Shown: one piece after another, positions 9,606 through 22,856 of the stretch
How the letters are laid out: the number at the start of each line of letters is the position of its first letter
Numbering within the stretch: position 1 is the first letter of the stretch
Source: Chromera velia
Taxonomy: Eukaryota; Sar; Chromeraceae
NCBI GenBank assembly: GCA_018398765.1
Contig: JAHBMJ010000360.1
Span: 23,654-49,273 of the forward strand
Reading direction: 5' to 3'
Length of the DNA stretch: 25,620 bases
Translations under genes and position numbers: made by a program
The notes under the pieces: model-generated
Seen by the model: only the letters and a program-made list of their open reading frames with translations
Told to the model about the DNA's origin: nothing
The model's database searches: none

Positions 9606-12600
9606 CTGCAAGCAGAGACGGATAAAAAGAACAAGTGACCTTTAGAATGATCGTGTATGAACTTAGCATCGAAAAAAGACTTTCCTCGGATAAGCGTAGG
9701 AAAAAGAGACAGAGAAAACTAGGTAGGGTACAAAGGCAGAGAAGGCGAGAAGGAAAAGGTCCCTCAAAGAAAAACATCAAGTCAATATGCGACAGACACA
9801 AGGAGCTCCCGGTCTGTTTGAGCCCTGCTTTCCTTCTTCCCCTGCATGGTTTCCTTCCTCTCTTTGATCTTACCAACCTGAATCGGAGGAAGCAGACACG
9901 TGAGAGATCCTGCGAAGGGCATCGATTTGCGCTGCCGCCTTCGTCTGCTTTGCCTGACAAGGGTCAACGGATTGGAATGAGCAACCCCCCCTCCTCCCTC
10001 CCCTCCCCCACTGAGCGCCCCCCTATCCTTCAGGTCCCCCCCCTGTCCCCTTCCTTTCTGACTGGGACCCTTGGGCGATAGACCGCAAGAAGAAGAAGAC
10101 CCCAAAGTCGACCTCCCCTGCACAGGCTCTGAGTGCGTCTCCACCCGGGGAGGCTCGAACGCGTAGTGAAACGAAGTCATGCCGAGGCCCCCAGAGGACC
10201 CCGCCTTGGTCCGTCTCTGTTGTCTGGTAAGGGTCAGCGCAGGGGAACAGGACCCGACGGCCGACGGATCCACTCTGGATTCAATTTCCAACACCATCTG
10301 CAGAGGGACAGAGAAACAGGCAGGCAGGCAGACAGGTAAGCAAGCAGGCAGACACACGCTGTCAGCCGTTTCCTCGCTTCCTTTCGCCACGACATTCAAA
10401 AGGACGCATCGGCAGGCAGACAAACAGTCAGACAAGAGGGTCGGAGACAAGGAAGGAAAAAAAGAACACTCAAAGAAAAATGAAAAAAAAAAAATCCGGA
10501 AACAAGAATCCTCCACACCCGTAGAGAAAGCAGAGAAAAGCAACAGATGACCAAGGAAATGAGGTCGAAAGAAATGCTGCTCGCACACCAACCAACCAAC
10601 AGACCTACCTGGCTGATGAGCTCTTCAGCAGAAGACTCCAGGGTCCCCCCGCCCGATCGAAATTTCCCAAGAGCGGAGAGGGTGCCCCGAAGACCGATGC
10701 GGGTGGTATCATCACCAGCGTAGGCTTTCGCGATCCCCCCTAACATCACAGGCACATCAGGAGGCAAAGCGGGGGGTGAAACTGTGCGCTCGACATTGCT
10801 GGGTTGCAGCTCTTGAGCTCTCGGCCCTTCACATCGCCCCTTCTGCTGCATCACCCCATACCCCTCATGTGCATTCCCTGTCCTCTCCCTGTCTCTTTGG
10901 CCTGGAACACCCTGACCGGCATTTCTTTCTTGGCACCCCTGGGCTGTTTCTCCCTGTGCTGCTACAGGTGGCTGAGGGAAACTGCCTGGGGCGGGCGGAG
11001 GAGGAATGGGTAAGGCCCCGACGTTGAACGTCAAAGTGTCGGGATGATCCTCTAGGGCCACGCCAAGGCTACAGATCCCCTCTGGATTGGAGACATTCCC
11101 TCCGAAGGAAGACACAGGGTGCCTTCTACTGCTGTTTTGTGAATCGAAAGTCGTCCCCGACTGCAAATTTGGATGCAAGCCGGTCCCTACACCTAGGCTG
11201 GAGCTCGAGGGGGGGAAGGGTGTTTGTCTGGAAGATGAAGGAGGAGGGTGCATGGGTTGATTGAGGAGACCCTGAGGAGCTTGGGTGGCTGCTAAGGGAT
11301 GGGGGGGGGAACCATAGCCTTCGGAGGGAAATTGAGAGCTGCCAAGGGCTGTTCCTGCTGCAGGGCCTGAATAAGAATAACGGCTTTCTCTTTCCTTCTC
11401 AAGTCGGCTGGTAGAAACCGAAGCAAATCCCGGGGGGGAATTTTGGAGGAAGCGAGGCCCCAAAATGCCCCCTCCGGAACGACCCCCTTCTGCCGAGGCC
11501 CTTCCGTACTGTGGGCTAACACCGCTTTGTGGTTTCTGCTTTGTGGCGTCGCCCAGAAGAGGGTCCACAGAGTCCACATCCATCAGAGGGGCATGATAGA
11601 GAGTCGAGGGACTTGCCGGGGCCCCTGAGGACATCTGCGGGCCCGGATCAGGATCCCGAGCCTCTCCTGCCGACACCCCCCGGAGGACAGAAAGGCCTAC
11701 TGACCCCTTCACAGGCGCCCGTGACTCTCCATCAGGCACTCGTGATGCGTTTCGGTTTGTGGGGGTGGACCCCGGCTTGTTGGGGTCTAGTTGCATGTTC
11801 AGGTTGGGGTCCCCTACTTGGTCCCTTGTCTGCAAGATGGCATGAAAGAATAAATTAACTCTATTCCTTTCTGACAAGCATCATTTCGCAGAAATTAAGC
11901 GCCTGCCTTCACTTCCTGTCTTGACATACTGCCACATAATTGATGAATGCCTGCTGAAAAGTTGCAACTGGTCGCAGACGATAAGCCAAAAGGTGTGCCT
12001 GCCTGTTCGATATGAGGAAGGTAGGTTGCACACCAATGTGATACTAGGCCGTACCTTCTCGCTTACTACCAGACATCCGTAGACGCAAATATGGATGCAC
12101 GGACCGACCTTCGTTTCTTCCGTTTGCGTTTCTGCTGCAAACCCAGGCACCCTGTTTAGGTCACCTGGGCCCACTCCAGACGGAAAAATGATTTGAGCAG
12201 CCGGATCTCCTGACACGGGTAGTCCAACTACAGGTCCCGGTGAGGGCCCCGGCATCATGTTCGGATCAGCCGGGCCCGCCCCCAATGGGAAGATTACATG
12301 AACAGCCGGATCTGCTGATATCCCTCTTTCGATCGAAGGCCCCGGCAAGGGCCCCGGCACGATGTTCGGATCGGCCGGATCCCGCCCTGATGGGAAAACG
12401 GCTTGAGCAGCGGGATCTTCCGAAACCTCTCTCTCGGCTGCAGGCCCGGGCCTCATCATGTTTGGATCTCCGGGGCCCGCCCCTGAGGGAAACATGCGAG
12501 CAGGCATGACGTCGGGAGGCTCTTCGGAGGTTGCGGTCTGATCCCTGGGCACCATCAGGTGGGGCGCGGGGTGTTCGGCAGGTTCGTCCTCGGGGGGGCG

Positions 12601-13394
12601 TGGTTTATTTGAGGACGTAGATTGGGGAGACATGGAGCGAAGCGGCCCTGTCAATCCGGTCGGCATCTGGGTGTGCATGTGAGGATAAGGATGAGGTTGC
12701 GGCAGGATTGGGATAGAGGGCGCTGAAGATGCTCCTGGCTGATGCACCCGAGGGCTCTCTCCCCTGTTTCTGTTGGTGAGGTGCACTTCGGATAGTGGGG
12801 CCGGGGCATTTGGCGGGATGAGAGAGGGAGACGAGGACAGATCACTACTGTGGGTTCTTCCTCCTTCCTCTGCCCCCAGAACGCCTGTCAAATCAAGGGG
12901 TCTGAACGGATAGGAGCTCTCGAATAAATCCCATAGACCCACAAAGCAGGTCACAGGATCGTCTTCGTCCAAAACCGCCAACATATTTGCTGTGGCTGTG
13001 GGGTGCGTTGGATCCTCTCTTACCAGGCTGCACGCAAAGAGACAGACAAAGTACTCAGACGTGACAGACCGAGGAAGAAATACAAAGATCCGGAGACACG
13101 CAGGCACTAAGAGCATGTTCAGAATGATTTATTATCAGGCAGTGTGTACGCAGAAGCGCACATGGCAGATCAACACATTCCCTGTGCTGATGGAATGCAA
13201 AAAGAAAAGACACGATAGATTTGCGAAACGCAGAAACGGCAAAACACTTATCTGATGCCTTCCTTTCTTCTCCTCTTGCCCCCCTTCCATCCTTCCCCGT
13301 TGGGCCACGCGAAGATTCATTCAGGAAACAAATCAAAGGAAGACGCATTCAACAGCGGTCTGCATATTCCTCTCCAATCACCCTCTCCTCGAAG

Positions 13395-13432
<38 letters not shown>

Positions 13433-16400
13433 GGACTGACCCGACAGTTCTCTGCATTCTCTTCTTGACCATCACGTCTCTGAGAGCCAAACAGTCCGCA
13501 GGTTGCAGAAGGGACACGAGAGGAACACCTGCACGGAGATGAAAAGACAACCAGTCAAACAGACCGGCAAACAAACAAATCACATGGTGAACAGAAAGGA
13601 AAGAGCTCATGCAGAAATGTGGAGACACCGAAGAAAAAGATCGACCGAGAAACAGACACCAAAGCTTGAAACGTGGCTGCAGACAGCTAGAAAGTGGAAT
13701 ACAAAAAGGACCAACGCCCCCCCGCATCGTACGTGTTTCTTTGTTTGTTCCGACCGACCCTCAATTCTGTGGCTTCTCCACATCCACAGGAGAGGAGACG
13801 CCTCGAGGATGATCTGCTCCTGCACGTCCACTACCATCGTTGCCTGAAACGCAGTGTCGACCAGTTGCTGCAGTCTGCTGCGCGTCTGCAAGTAGAGAAG
13901 AGAAGGGCGGGACATAGAGCAAAAAGGGGAGAAAAAAAGAAGTGGAGGGAAAGAGGAAATGAGAAGAGAAGGAGTGAATGACGCTTTTCCGTCGGCTGCC
14001 GGACTTTCTGCCTTTCGCCGCTCGGGTTTCCCCCGCCAATTCTTTCATTCAAGATCTTCATCGAACAAGGCGCCTCCTCCATGCAGTTGTGTATGCTCAG
14101 GTGGTTTGATTCCTTTCTTTTGCGTTCTTTCCTCTTACACCGGCACCCCCTCTCGGTTCAATTGCTCTTTCTTTGTTCTTTGTCTTTTCATTCAAAGTGG
14201 GGGACTGACCTGGTCGGCAGAGATGTTTTGGAGACGCTCAGTGGTAACGTCCTGAGAGGACAGAGAGAGACGAGGAGAAAGGACAAAAATATGATAAAAA
14301 TCTGGAGCTTTTCCGTCACGCTTCTCTCTCTGTCATCCAGTTTCTTTCTGAGTAGGCTTGGTCGTCCAAACTTGCTTCAGATGGAAACAGACGAGAAAGC
14401 GACGAAAAGTCCCATCTCAGACCGGCTCTTGAGGCCCTTCCCCCCCAAAACACGCACACATGTACACGTAAGCATGTAGACACCATAAATTGTCCTAGAA
14501 AAATCTCACCACCCTTCTGCCGTCTTCACAAAAAACTTTCTAGGACACAAAGAAGAGCGAAAGGGGCAGCAAATGGAAAAAACAATCGACGCTTCCTCCT
14601 CCTACACTTCCATCCTTCCAGAGACCATGCATTTGAAAGTATCCTACCATGACGTTTCACATTCTCGTGCTCGGACTTGATACGATATTGAACCTCATTC
14701 GTGCGAAAACACATCAGTCTTCCTGTCTGTATCTATCTATCTGTCTGTCTATCTATCTATCTATCTGTCTATCTATCTATCTGTGTATAAGCTTACGACA
14801 ATCCAAAGAGAGACCAACTTGCAAATAACCCCTCATCACGTTTGACGATCCCCTCTTCTTCTTCCCCCCACAACGAAACCATCTGACAGTCCCGTCGGGT
14901 TGCTCGTAAAGCACCTGAATTGATTCAAGAAGACAAAAAAAAGGGAGCAGGGAGCCAAGGATGGATGAATGCGTTCGTTCACGTCAAGATGGACACACGC
15001 ATGTCACCACACGGTTTCTCCCACTCGTGTACCTCCGTTTACCTCCAGACAATTATTTCAACGCTCGGCCTCTTGTGTCACGTCACGCAATTCCGTTTCC
15101 ATTTTTTTTTGCACCTTACTGGAGTGGAAAAGATTGGGAAAGTTCGGAAGGAATGACTGACAAGAAAAAGATAAGAAGAAAGAGAGGGGGGAAGAGCGCA
15201 CAAACAGGAAAGAAACGAAGGGCCCGCCCTGTCTTTTTTTTTTTGGTCTTCTTTTCCTCTCCTGCGCACAGCTCTGCTCTTCCCGATTTTGGTCATCCTG
15301 CCATCGGACAGCCGACTCCTTTAGTGACTGAAGTACGCCCACCCTGTGTCTGTCTGGTGTTTCTCCTCTGTACATGCTGATTGCTGAAGGAAAAAACAAC
15401 ATGAGGACAGAGAAGAACTTACTGTTGTTCGGAATTCACCCCCAAACTTTGCGATGTGCTTGACTGCCGCCTCGAGTCTGGATCTGTAGGGCTCCTGGGC
15501 ATGCTCTGCAAGGGGGGAGGGACGGTGCATAATCAATCGAGTGCGTCGTCTTTTTGCCTTTGATAATGAAACTGTCGATTTCTGTTCTCGCTTCTCGCCG
15601 TGTCTGTCTGCTTGACTCCCTGTTTGCTTTTGGGTATTACAGCTCCGACCGTCCTAAGATGCTGTGCATACCGGCTCTCTCAAAATGAATGCACGTGGGA
15701 GATAGATCTCTTCAGCGATAACTTAATCAAACAAAAAGAAGAATACAGGCATCGCATGTTCATCTTCATTTACAAAGAAACCAGGCGCCTTTCTGAAGCT
15801 CCCCCATTTCTTGAAAAGCAGAAGCATGTAGAACTTCGGATGTCCCTGAAGAATGTATTTTTTTATGTGACAGCGGCAGGGCTGGACAGGTGCAGTTTCG
15901 GTAGAGGTGCAGCAGACCAACAGAAGAACCGACCAGTCCAAAAACCCGACAGGTCGGGCTCTGACTCCCCGGGCAGCCCCCCTGCGGACTCCATCGCTGC
16001 GGAGGCTGTGTCGTTCTCCCTCTCTGCTTCTCTTTCCCCCACGCCCCCCAAACCCGGCCCGTGTCCAGGACCCTGGGCCGTCGTCCCTGGCCCCGCACCA
16101 CCTCCGTTTTTCCCTTCCGAATGCACTTGCCTGAAACAGAAGGAAAGGAACAGAAAACGAAAAAAATGACAGAAAACATGCGAACGAGTCATGAAGGAAA
16201 AGTGTGCCTCTTCCTTTCTCGACATGCAGCTTCCTCAGAACAACAGAAAGGGGGACAGAAGACTGAAGCTGTTGTACATGGAGCCGCCACTTCTACATAT
16301 GCAATCACCACACACCATGTCCATCTGTACGCGAATACTTTGCAGATCTGAATGCAGGTAGAAACATACTTGCAGATGTGTACACGCATGCCGGAATGCA

Positions 16401-16652
16401 CCCGAATGAATTTGTACACATAAAACAAGCGAAACCGACCCTCTGACAGAAAGAGAGAAACCAAGACCCTGGGGCAGAGGCATATCCTCTCCCAAGTCAA
16501 GCACGGAGGATGCGTCGGCCATGGTCTTTTCAATTTGAAGCCTGCGTAGTCATTCACACAGACACACAAACACACACAGTCATGTCTGCATGTCTGCAGA
16601 GTCTTTTGGTGCAAGAAAGCACATCCGTCTTGTCACATTTTTCTGCATTTGT

Positions 16653-16687
<35 letters not shown>

Positions 16688-19600
16688 TTGTCTCACAGTT
16701 ATTCTTTCTTCCCCTGTCTAGCCCCATTCCGCCACCCCCTTCTTCACTGTTTACCTGATATTCTGCCCTTTCTCACCGTCTCTCTCTGCATCTTTTTCCT
16801 CTGCCACCTCCCGTTTCTGCTCCTAGCGCCACACCCTTGTTTTTCCAAGCAAGTGAGTCGTTTTCACAAATACGTCCAAAACGACAGATCGGAGTGAATT
16901 TCATTCAACTGACGGTCCGACCGACTCACCGGAGCTCTTTGATTCTCTCCTGCGAACTGAAGCCGGCCTCCTCCAATTGATTCGCCATGCTCAGCAGGTG
17001 CTTTCTCGAGGCATTCTTCGCGCTTGCCATCGCACGATCCATCTCGAGCTGCTGGTCTCGGCCTGAAAGCTCCCCCTCGGACCCGTCTCTGTTCAAGCTC
17101 TGCACACACCAATCGACACCTCAGAGATGGTAGTGGAAATGCAGCAATGCAGACGAAGTCCCGGACAGTGCGAGCAGACGGGCACGAAAGAATGGTCGTC
17201 TTGTTCCAATAGCGGTTTGCAGCAGGTGCGCCTCAGAAGAAAAGCAAGCAACCAAGCACAGTTCATTTGTCCAAAAGACAGAAAAGGGGCGTCTCTCTTT
17301 CCTTTTTCGTTCTTCCTCCACAGGCTCACAGAGGAAAACGGCAGCCGGACAGAAAGAGAGCGACATGCAGGCACTCAGATATGCAGGCAGGCAGGCAGAC
17401 AGGCAGGCATGCAGGCTGACAGAGAAAGACAGAGGCAGGCAGCTAGACACAAAGACGCAAAGACGCAAAGACAGAGACAGGCACACAGAGGGACTCAGAG
17501 ATGCGCGACAGGCAGACACACACACCAACGCACACAGTCAGACATGGAGACCGGCACGCGAGAAGAGAGAAACGAACTCACAAAGAGCCACATGCAAACA
17601 GCCACACAGACAGACAAGTAGACAGGCAAACCGACAAAAACACTCAGACAGACAGGCAAACCGACAGACCAGCTCGTCGTCGGGGAAGCCGAGGAGACCT
17701 GCTGGCGGGGCAACACTCCTTGACGTCAAGTTCATCCGCGCTTTCTGAGTCTGTGGGGAGAGTCCGTCTCTGTCCCTCTCCTCTGCTCTTCTCCCAGCGC
17801 CAGCGCGACTTCCACTCCCTCTGCTGTCTCCACTTGTAGTTCGGCCTCCAGTCGCAGGCGTTTCGGGTGTCCGGGTCGGTCTTACGACACCCACTTGTGC
17901 ATGGGGAACTTTACCTGTTGGGCCCTCGTCAGAGGCGGGCCGGACAGGCTTCCTCTCTCCCAATCTTCCCCTTCCACCCAACATCCCCCCAGGCAGTCCA
18001 TCTGCCTCCCAAGCAGCCGACCTGACGCCGTCGCGGTCAGGAGGGCAAACAACGTTTGCTGCTGCTGCTGCTGCTGGGGGGGAAACTAGTCGAACCAACC
18101 CAGTCTCATCAAGATTCTCTCTGCTCTTATCCTCTCCAGCTGAAAACCCGTCTCCCTTCTCACCCATTTGACTCACACCTCCACCGACGCCTACTTCCGA
18201 TGAAGCCTCAGGGAGAGCTTCCGCCTCCCCCACATCGTCTTCACGAAGGGTCATCAGTCGGTGTTCCCTCCCCCCCCCAAGATGGTATCCGTGCCCATGA
18301 CCATGCAGCCCCCCCACACCCCTACCAGAACTCCGAAACCCAAGTCCATGCATACCCTTCCCCATATTCCCCGCTGAAGGGGGTCTAAGGTGTCTTGCCA
18401 ACCTTCCGTCCGCTTCCTCTGACGGTCTGTCGACTTGTATGTGGGAATCTGCTCTCTCCGATTCTTCATCAAACTCCCCCCCCACCCCCTCTTCGCTCAG
18501 CAGAGCCCCGGGTCTGCCCGTTAAAGTTTCCATCACCCGCGTCTGCCGACACCCCTTCCAGGCAGGCATCGTTGTGTCCCACTCCCAGGCCGCTATGCCG
18601 ACCTGCGTGGATGAGATAGGAGGAATATGCACATACTTATTGACATCTCTCAACGAGAAACCTACATGTGAAAAGCAGATAAATGCACGATCATCTCTCT
18701 CTATCTATCCATCTATCTATCTATATATATATACATACATACATACACGTCACCAAACATTGAAAAACATGTTCTCGTCTGCACTGATGCCCGTGCGTAG
18801 GACCAATGGAAGGCTTTCTTGGAAGGACTCCACTCGATATTAATATGGATGGCATCTGTCTGACGGACGACGACAATTCAGCCGATGCAGAATCCAGGAT
18901 GGACACCCCTTCAGTCGGATATAACGAAAGAAAATAAAACGAGTTCAAACGCCACCAGATATGTGGCCCCACAGAGTGACTCGATGCAGCCCTTCTTTGT
19001 TTAGTCCCTTAATGCAGGTGTGCATGGATACGTGCATGTGTGCGTATATGAAACAGAGACAGATATGCGCATCGCTCTTTCACGACACATGCACGCAGCA
19101 TTTTCCCCACCATTTCTCCAAATCTTTCGAGCAGCTGCCGCACTCTCATCTCCTCCATTGCCCGTCTCCTGTGCTCCATCCAGAGGGAGATCCTCTTGAA
19201 GGTCGCCTCGAGGGCTAGGGACTCCAGTTGGGCAGCTTCCCGATTTTGTTTCTGCAGGGAGACAGAAAGGAAGGCAGGCAGGCAGGCAGACAGAGAGACG
19301 TTTCCTTTTCCTTTGCTTCGTTGTGAAGAGGGACGAGAGAAAACATCAGGTGAGAGAATCAGATCTCCTTCAAATCCTCGAAAAAATAATGAAATAGACA
19401 AACGAGATCTTCAAAAAGGGTCAGAGGGATCGCATGCGACGCTTGTGTGAGCGAATCAGGAAGAGAGAGAGCAAGAGGTGGTGCCCCTCTCTGTCTCTCT
19501 GTCTCTCTGTGTGCGCGCGCGCGACTGTCTTGTGTGCCTACGAAGTAGCGGAAGAGCGTCAGTACAGGCGAGGTTATGCAGAAGTGGTCCACAAGAAGGA

Positions 19601-20736
19601 AAACGAAACGGATGGCAGCAGGTGGGGTAGAATTAAGGACACATGCCCGCATGCACGCACACGAAAGACGGAAGAAGAGTGATAGCCCAAGCTTGGTAGC
19701 TGACCTCCACTTTGAGTCTCATCAGCAGTTCATTCTCTGCCGCCTTCACCTCCCACTCAGAAATCTGGAGAGCGAAGAGGACAGTGGCGTTGACGCTCTT
19801 CACGAATGCATCAAAGATCGTGTACATGGCTTGCTCAAGAAAAACGGATCCACAGTTGAGAATTTCAATCGTGTACGGTACCCCGTAGATAAAGTAGGAG
19901 ATCACGTTGATGTACAGAAGGACGGCCTTGATCCGGTCAATCACCTGATCCTTCCCTGCATGCATGCACCTCTTTCATCTCTCTCTCCCTCGCGTCAATG
20001 GAAATCCATTCCTGTTATGTCTGTCAATGTACCTATGCAGATTCTAGGTGCTCTTCGGAGAAACAAGACGGACATTTTCTGGAAACTGACTGGCCTACTG
20101 GGCACAAAGTCTACGGCCAGAAACACACACAGAGGAAGGGAGGGGGGGGGAGAAACACGGAGGGAGAGAGATTCCAAAGGACAGAGAGACCGATGAAACA
20201 GAAAGACACACAAGAGTCACTGTCTGAGAAAATCATAGCCAACCTCTGTGCTTGTCATAACAGAAGAACCCCACCATCTGATGGGAGGACACCAACCAGC
20301 CCACCCATGAGACCCACCATGCTCCCCACCTGCAAAAAGTGAATCGCGTATATGGGAAATTTGGGATTTCATTTCGATCCTTTGGTTTCAGCCTTGCGTA
20401 CGTGACTATAGCTGCAGAGCTTCACCTTGAGCAGAAACGTCCAGCGACAGGCAGGCAGGCTCCCTACAGGGAATGGGCAAAGAGAAAGTCAAGCGGGCGT
20501 ACAAAGAGGTCCAGAGAAGAATGTGTTCACAGAAAGCCCCAACAAGATGTCAGATGGGCATCACGGTTTTAGATATGAACCCTCTCAGGGCCGTGTAGGC
20601 AAACAAGACATACAGGACGGGACACAAGGGAGAGAGGGTATAAACGGGTAGGAAGAGACAGCAGGACAGCTGTGTATGTTTACGTGTATTTGTGTGCGTG
20701 TGTGCGCGGGCGTGCGTGTGCGAAAGAGACACAGAC

Positions 20737-20770
<34 letters not shown>

Positions 20771-22792
20771 CGGCTGTGATTTATGAAAAGGGACAAAACG
20801 TGTTGAAAGAAAAGAGGGGCGAAGGAGAAGGAAGAAGGAGCGATCACATTTTTCTGCCCTTTCCATGCATGCATGAGACACACGTGCAAGCTCTTTCGTG
20901 CTTTTGTTGTTTGTGCGGTGTGATCGTTTCTGCAGTTTGTTGAAGACCGACCGCCAATACCAGTTGAAAGTTAAGCAACCCCAGAAGGAGGTCGCGCAAT
21001 AAGCTGCAGTCAAAAACATTGGGGGGTATGCTATTCGGGCTGGAGCTTGGAAGAGCACCCTCGCCTGCAAGTAGATGAGGTTCGGCACCGCGATTATCCA
21101 CTCGCAGTACCGGACGCCTGCACCAGAAGAGAGGGATCAAGAGACAGGAAGGAAGCACGTGTCTTCATAATATGCAAATACATTCAATGTGGCCTGTGAC
21201 GCGGAAAACGAAATTCTTCTTCTGCATGAAGGCCCTGCATGCATGTTAGCGGACAGTGGAGGGATTGGAAGCGAAAGTACCGGAAATGAGTCTGTAGTGC
21301 TACAGCATCCATCAAAGTCCTGGAGGATGGAACAGAGACAGGGACAGACAGGCAGATGCGCAGAAAAACGAAAGATTCAGTCAATCAGCAAATGCATGGG
21401 GGTTTGCAGACAGACAATCTCACCGACCGTAAACAGGCCTGTGGAAGGAGTCGATATGAACAGGAAAAACGTTGAACGACAGAAGCGAATACGTGATCGT
21501 CAGGATTAAAAGGACGAAGCACATCACCGCTGCCGCCTCTGCCTTGCAATACCTGCACAAAAGCACAAACACGAATCCTGAAACAGGCTACAAGAGACGT
21601 CCAAGAAGGCTTTGTAGAATCAATTCATCGGTGTCGCACGATGTCCCACGATCGGTTGACTGTCTCACGTCTACACACACTCACTGAGCGACACCATAAC
21701 AAAACATCTCAATGCTGACGTAGTGGCTGCGCCCGTGTTCCACAAAAAAAAGTGATCGACGAAACATCAACAGAAGATCGAAAGAGAGAGCCTTTACTGA
21801 CGGCTTCATGTTTTTCTATTTTTCAATACAACTCCTGTTCTCACACGCAGAAGGGCCGTGTCTCTGTCTCTGTCTCTATCTGCATGTGAAATGAACGGAC
21901 ATCTTGGCAAGCCAGTTAGGTGTGAACTCCTCAGGCGCTGGGACACTACTGGCTGGGTGGTGATCTGGCGTCTCGTCTCTCTCTCCAGCAACCACCGCCC
22001 CGGCCTTTCCTTTCTCCTCTTCTTCTGATTTCCCCGAAGAAGCGGGCTGAGCGGTAGGAGCAGTCTCTTTTTCTTTGCCTTTCTTTTCTGGCCGTTCTTT
22101 CTCCCCCACGGAGTTGCTGGCCGCTCCGGCCGGCTTGTCAGGGGGAGAATGTGGGGGGTCTTTTTTCTCACTCTCGTTGTCTTTCTTTTGCTTCTTCTTC
22201 TTTTTCTTCTCGGACGGCAATTTCTTCAGAGGCATGCCGGTCCAGGGATGCAGCCCCTGATGCGCGCACGAGCGCTCAATCTGAATGGCGGAACAAGCGA
22301 GCGTGCCTGCTTCAACTGCAGATGCAGGCAGAGTCAAGGTGCACATATAAAACAGAAGAGAAAACGGCAGGACACGGAGTGACACAGAGCGAAAGGAAGG
22401 TTGTGAAAGACGACAAAGGATGACATTGCGCCGCGGACAGGAAGGAGAGGGCGGTAGGGGAGAGGCGCTGGAAAACGAAGAACAAAAAGAGAGAGGGGGA
22501 TGGGGGCATCTACATGGAGGCTGCCTACATGCTCGATCCTGCCTGCCGACCCTTCCCTTCGATTCCCTCTCATGATATACACCTTCACTTGCATGCCTCT
22601 ACGCAGCACGGATTTCGTTCGCTTCGTTCACCCCCCCCGTTTTTGAGAGAGAAGAACCGGAGCATGCTGTATTTGCTTTCTCCCCCCTCCCACCCAAACC
22701 GATCTAGCAAGAAGCGTCTCATTCATCATTTGAGGCATCAAGGACTGACTCCAGAAAGCCGTAACTGCAAACACACAACACAGGCGCGCACG

Positions 22793-22856
<64 letters not shown>

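Noticed and set aside
16440-16522. Separate gene start at the ACCATGGCC-context ATG (MADASSVLDLGED)
   Set aside because: The frame continues upstream through a CAG acceptor into exon 12 and completes a heptad-like helix, so the ATG is internal.
17121-17528. Cys/Leu/Ser-rich minus-strand ORFs in introns (also 22628-23075 and 20585-20889)
   Set aside because: They read through CAGA, CAGG, CA and GA microsatellites; the apparent hydrophobic or Val-Cys repeats are repeat translations.
18754-18855. A 102-nt phase-0 exon (starts MPSILISSGVLPRKP) between exons 10 and 11
   Set aside because: Its donor gtgacg lacks the G at +5 seen in every other donor, and exons 10 and 11 already join in phase. It may be an optional exon, so it was left out of the model.
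21685-21726. A 42-nt mini-exon (HYVSIEMFCYGVA) with a gtgagt donor between exons 5 and 6
   Set aside because: It is phase-compatible, but it would lengthen helix B beyond the canonical distance to helix C and split the intron into two unusually short ones. Joining exon 5 directly to exon 6 gives bacteriorhodopsin-like spacing.
21876-22385. Signal-peptide-like start (SLRVLPFSLLFYMCTLTLPASA) on the minus strand as the gene's N-terminus
   Set aside because: The apparent first Met is a GTG codon, and the hydrophobic run is the pyrimidine-rich intron end before the atctgcag acceptor of exon 5.
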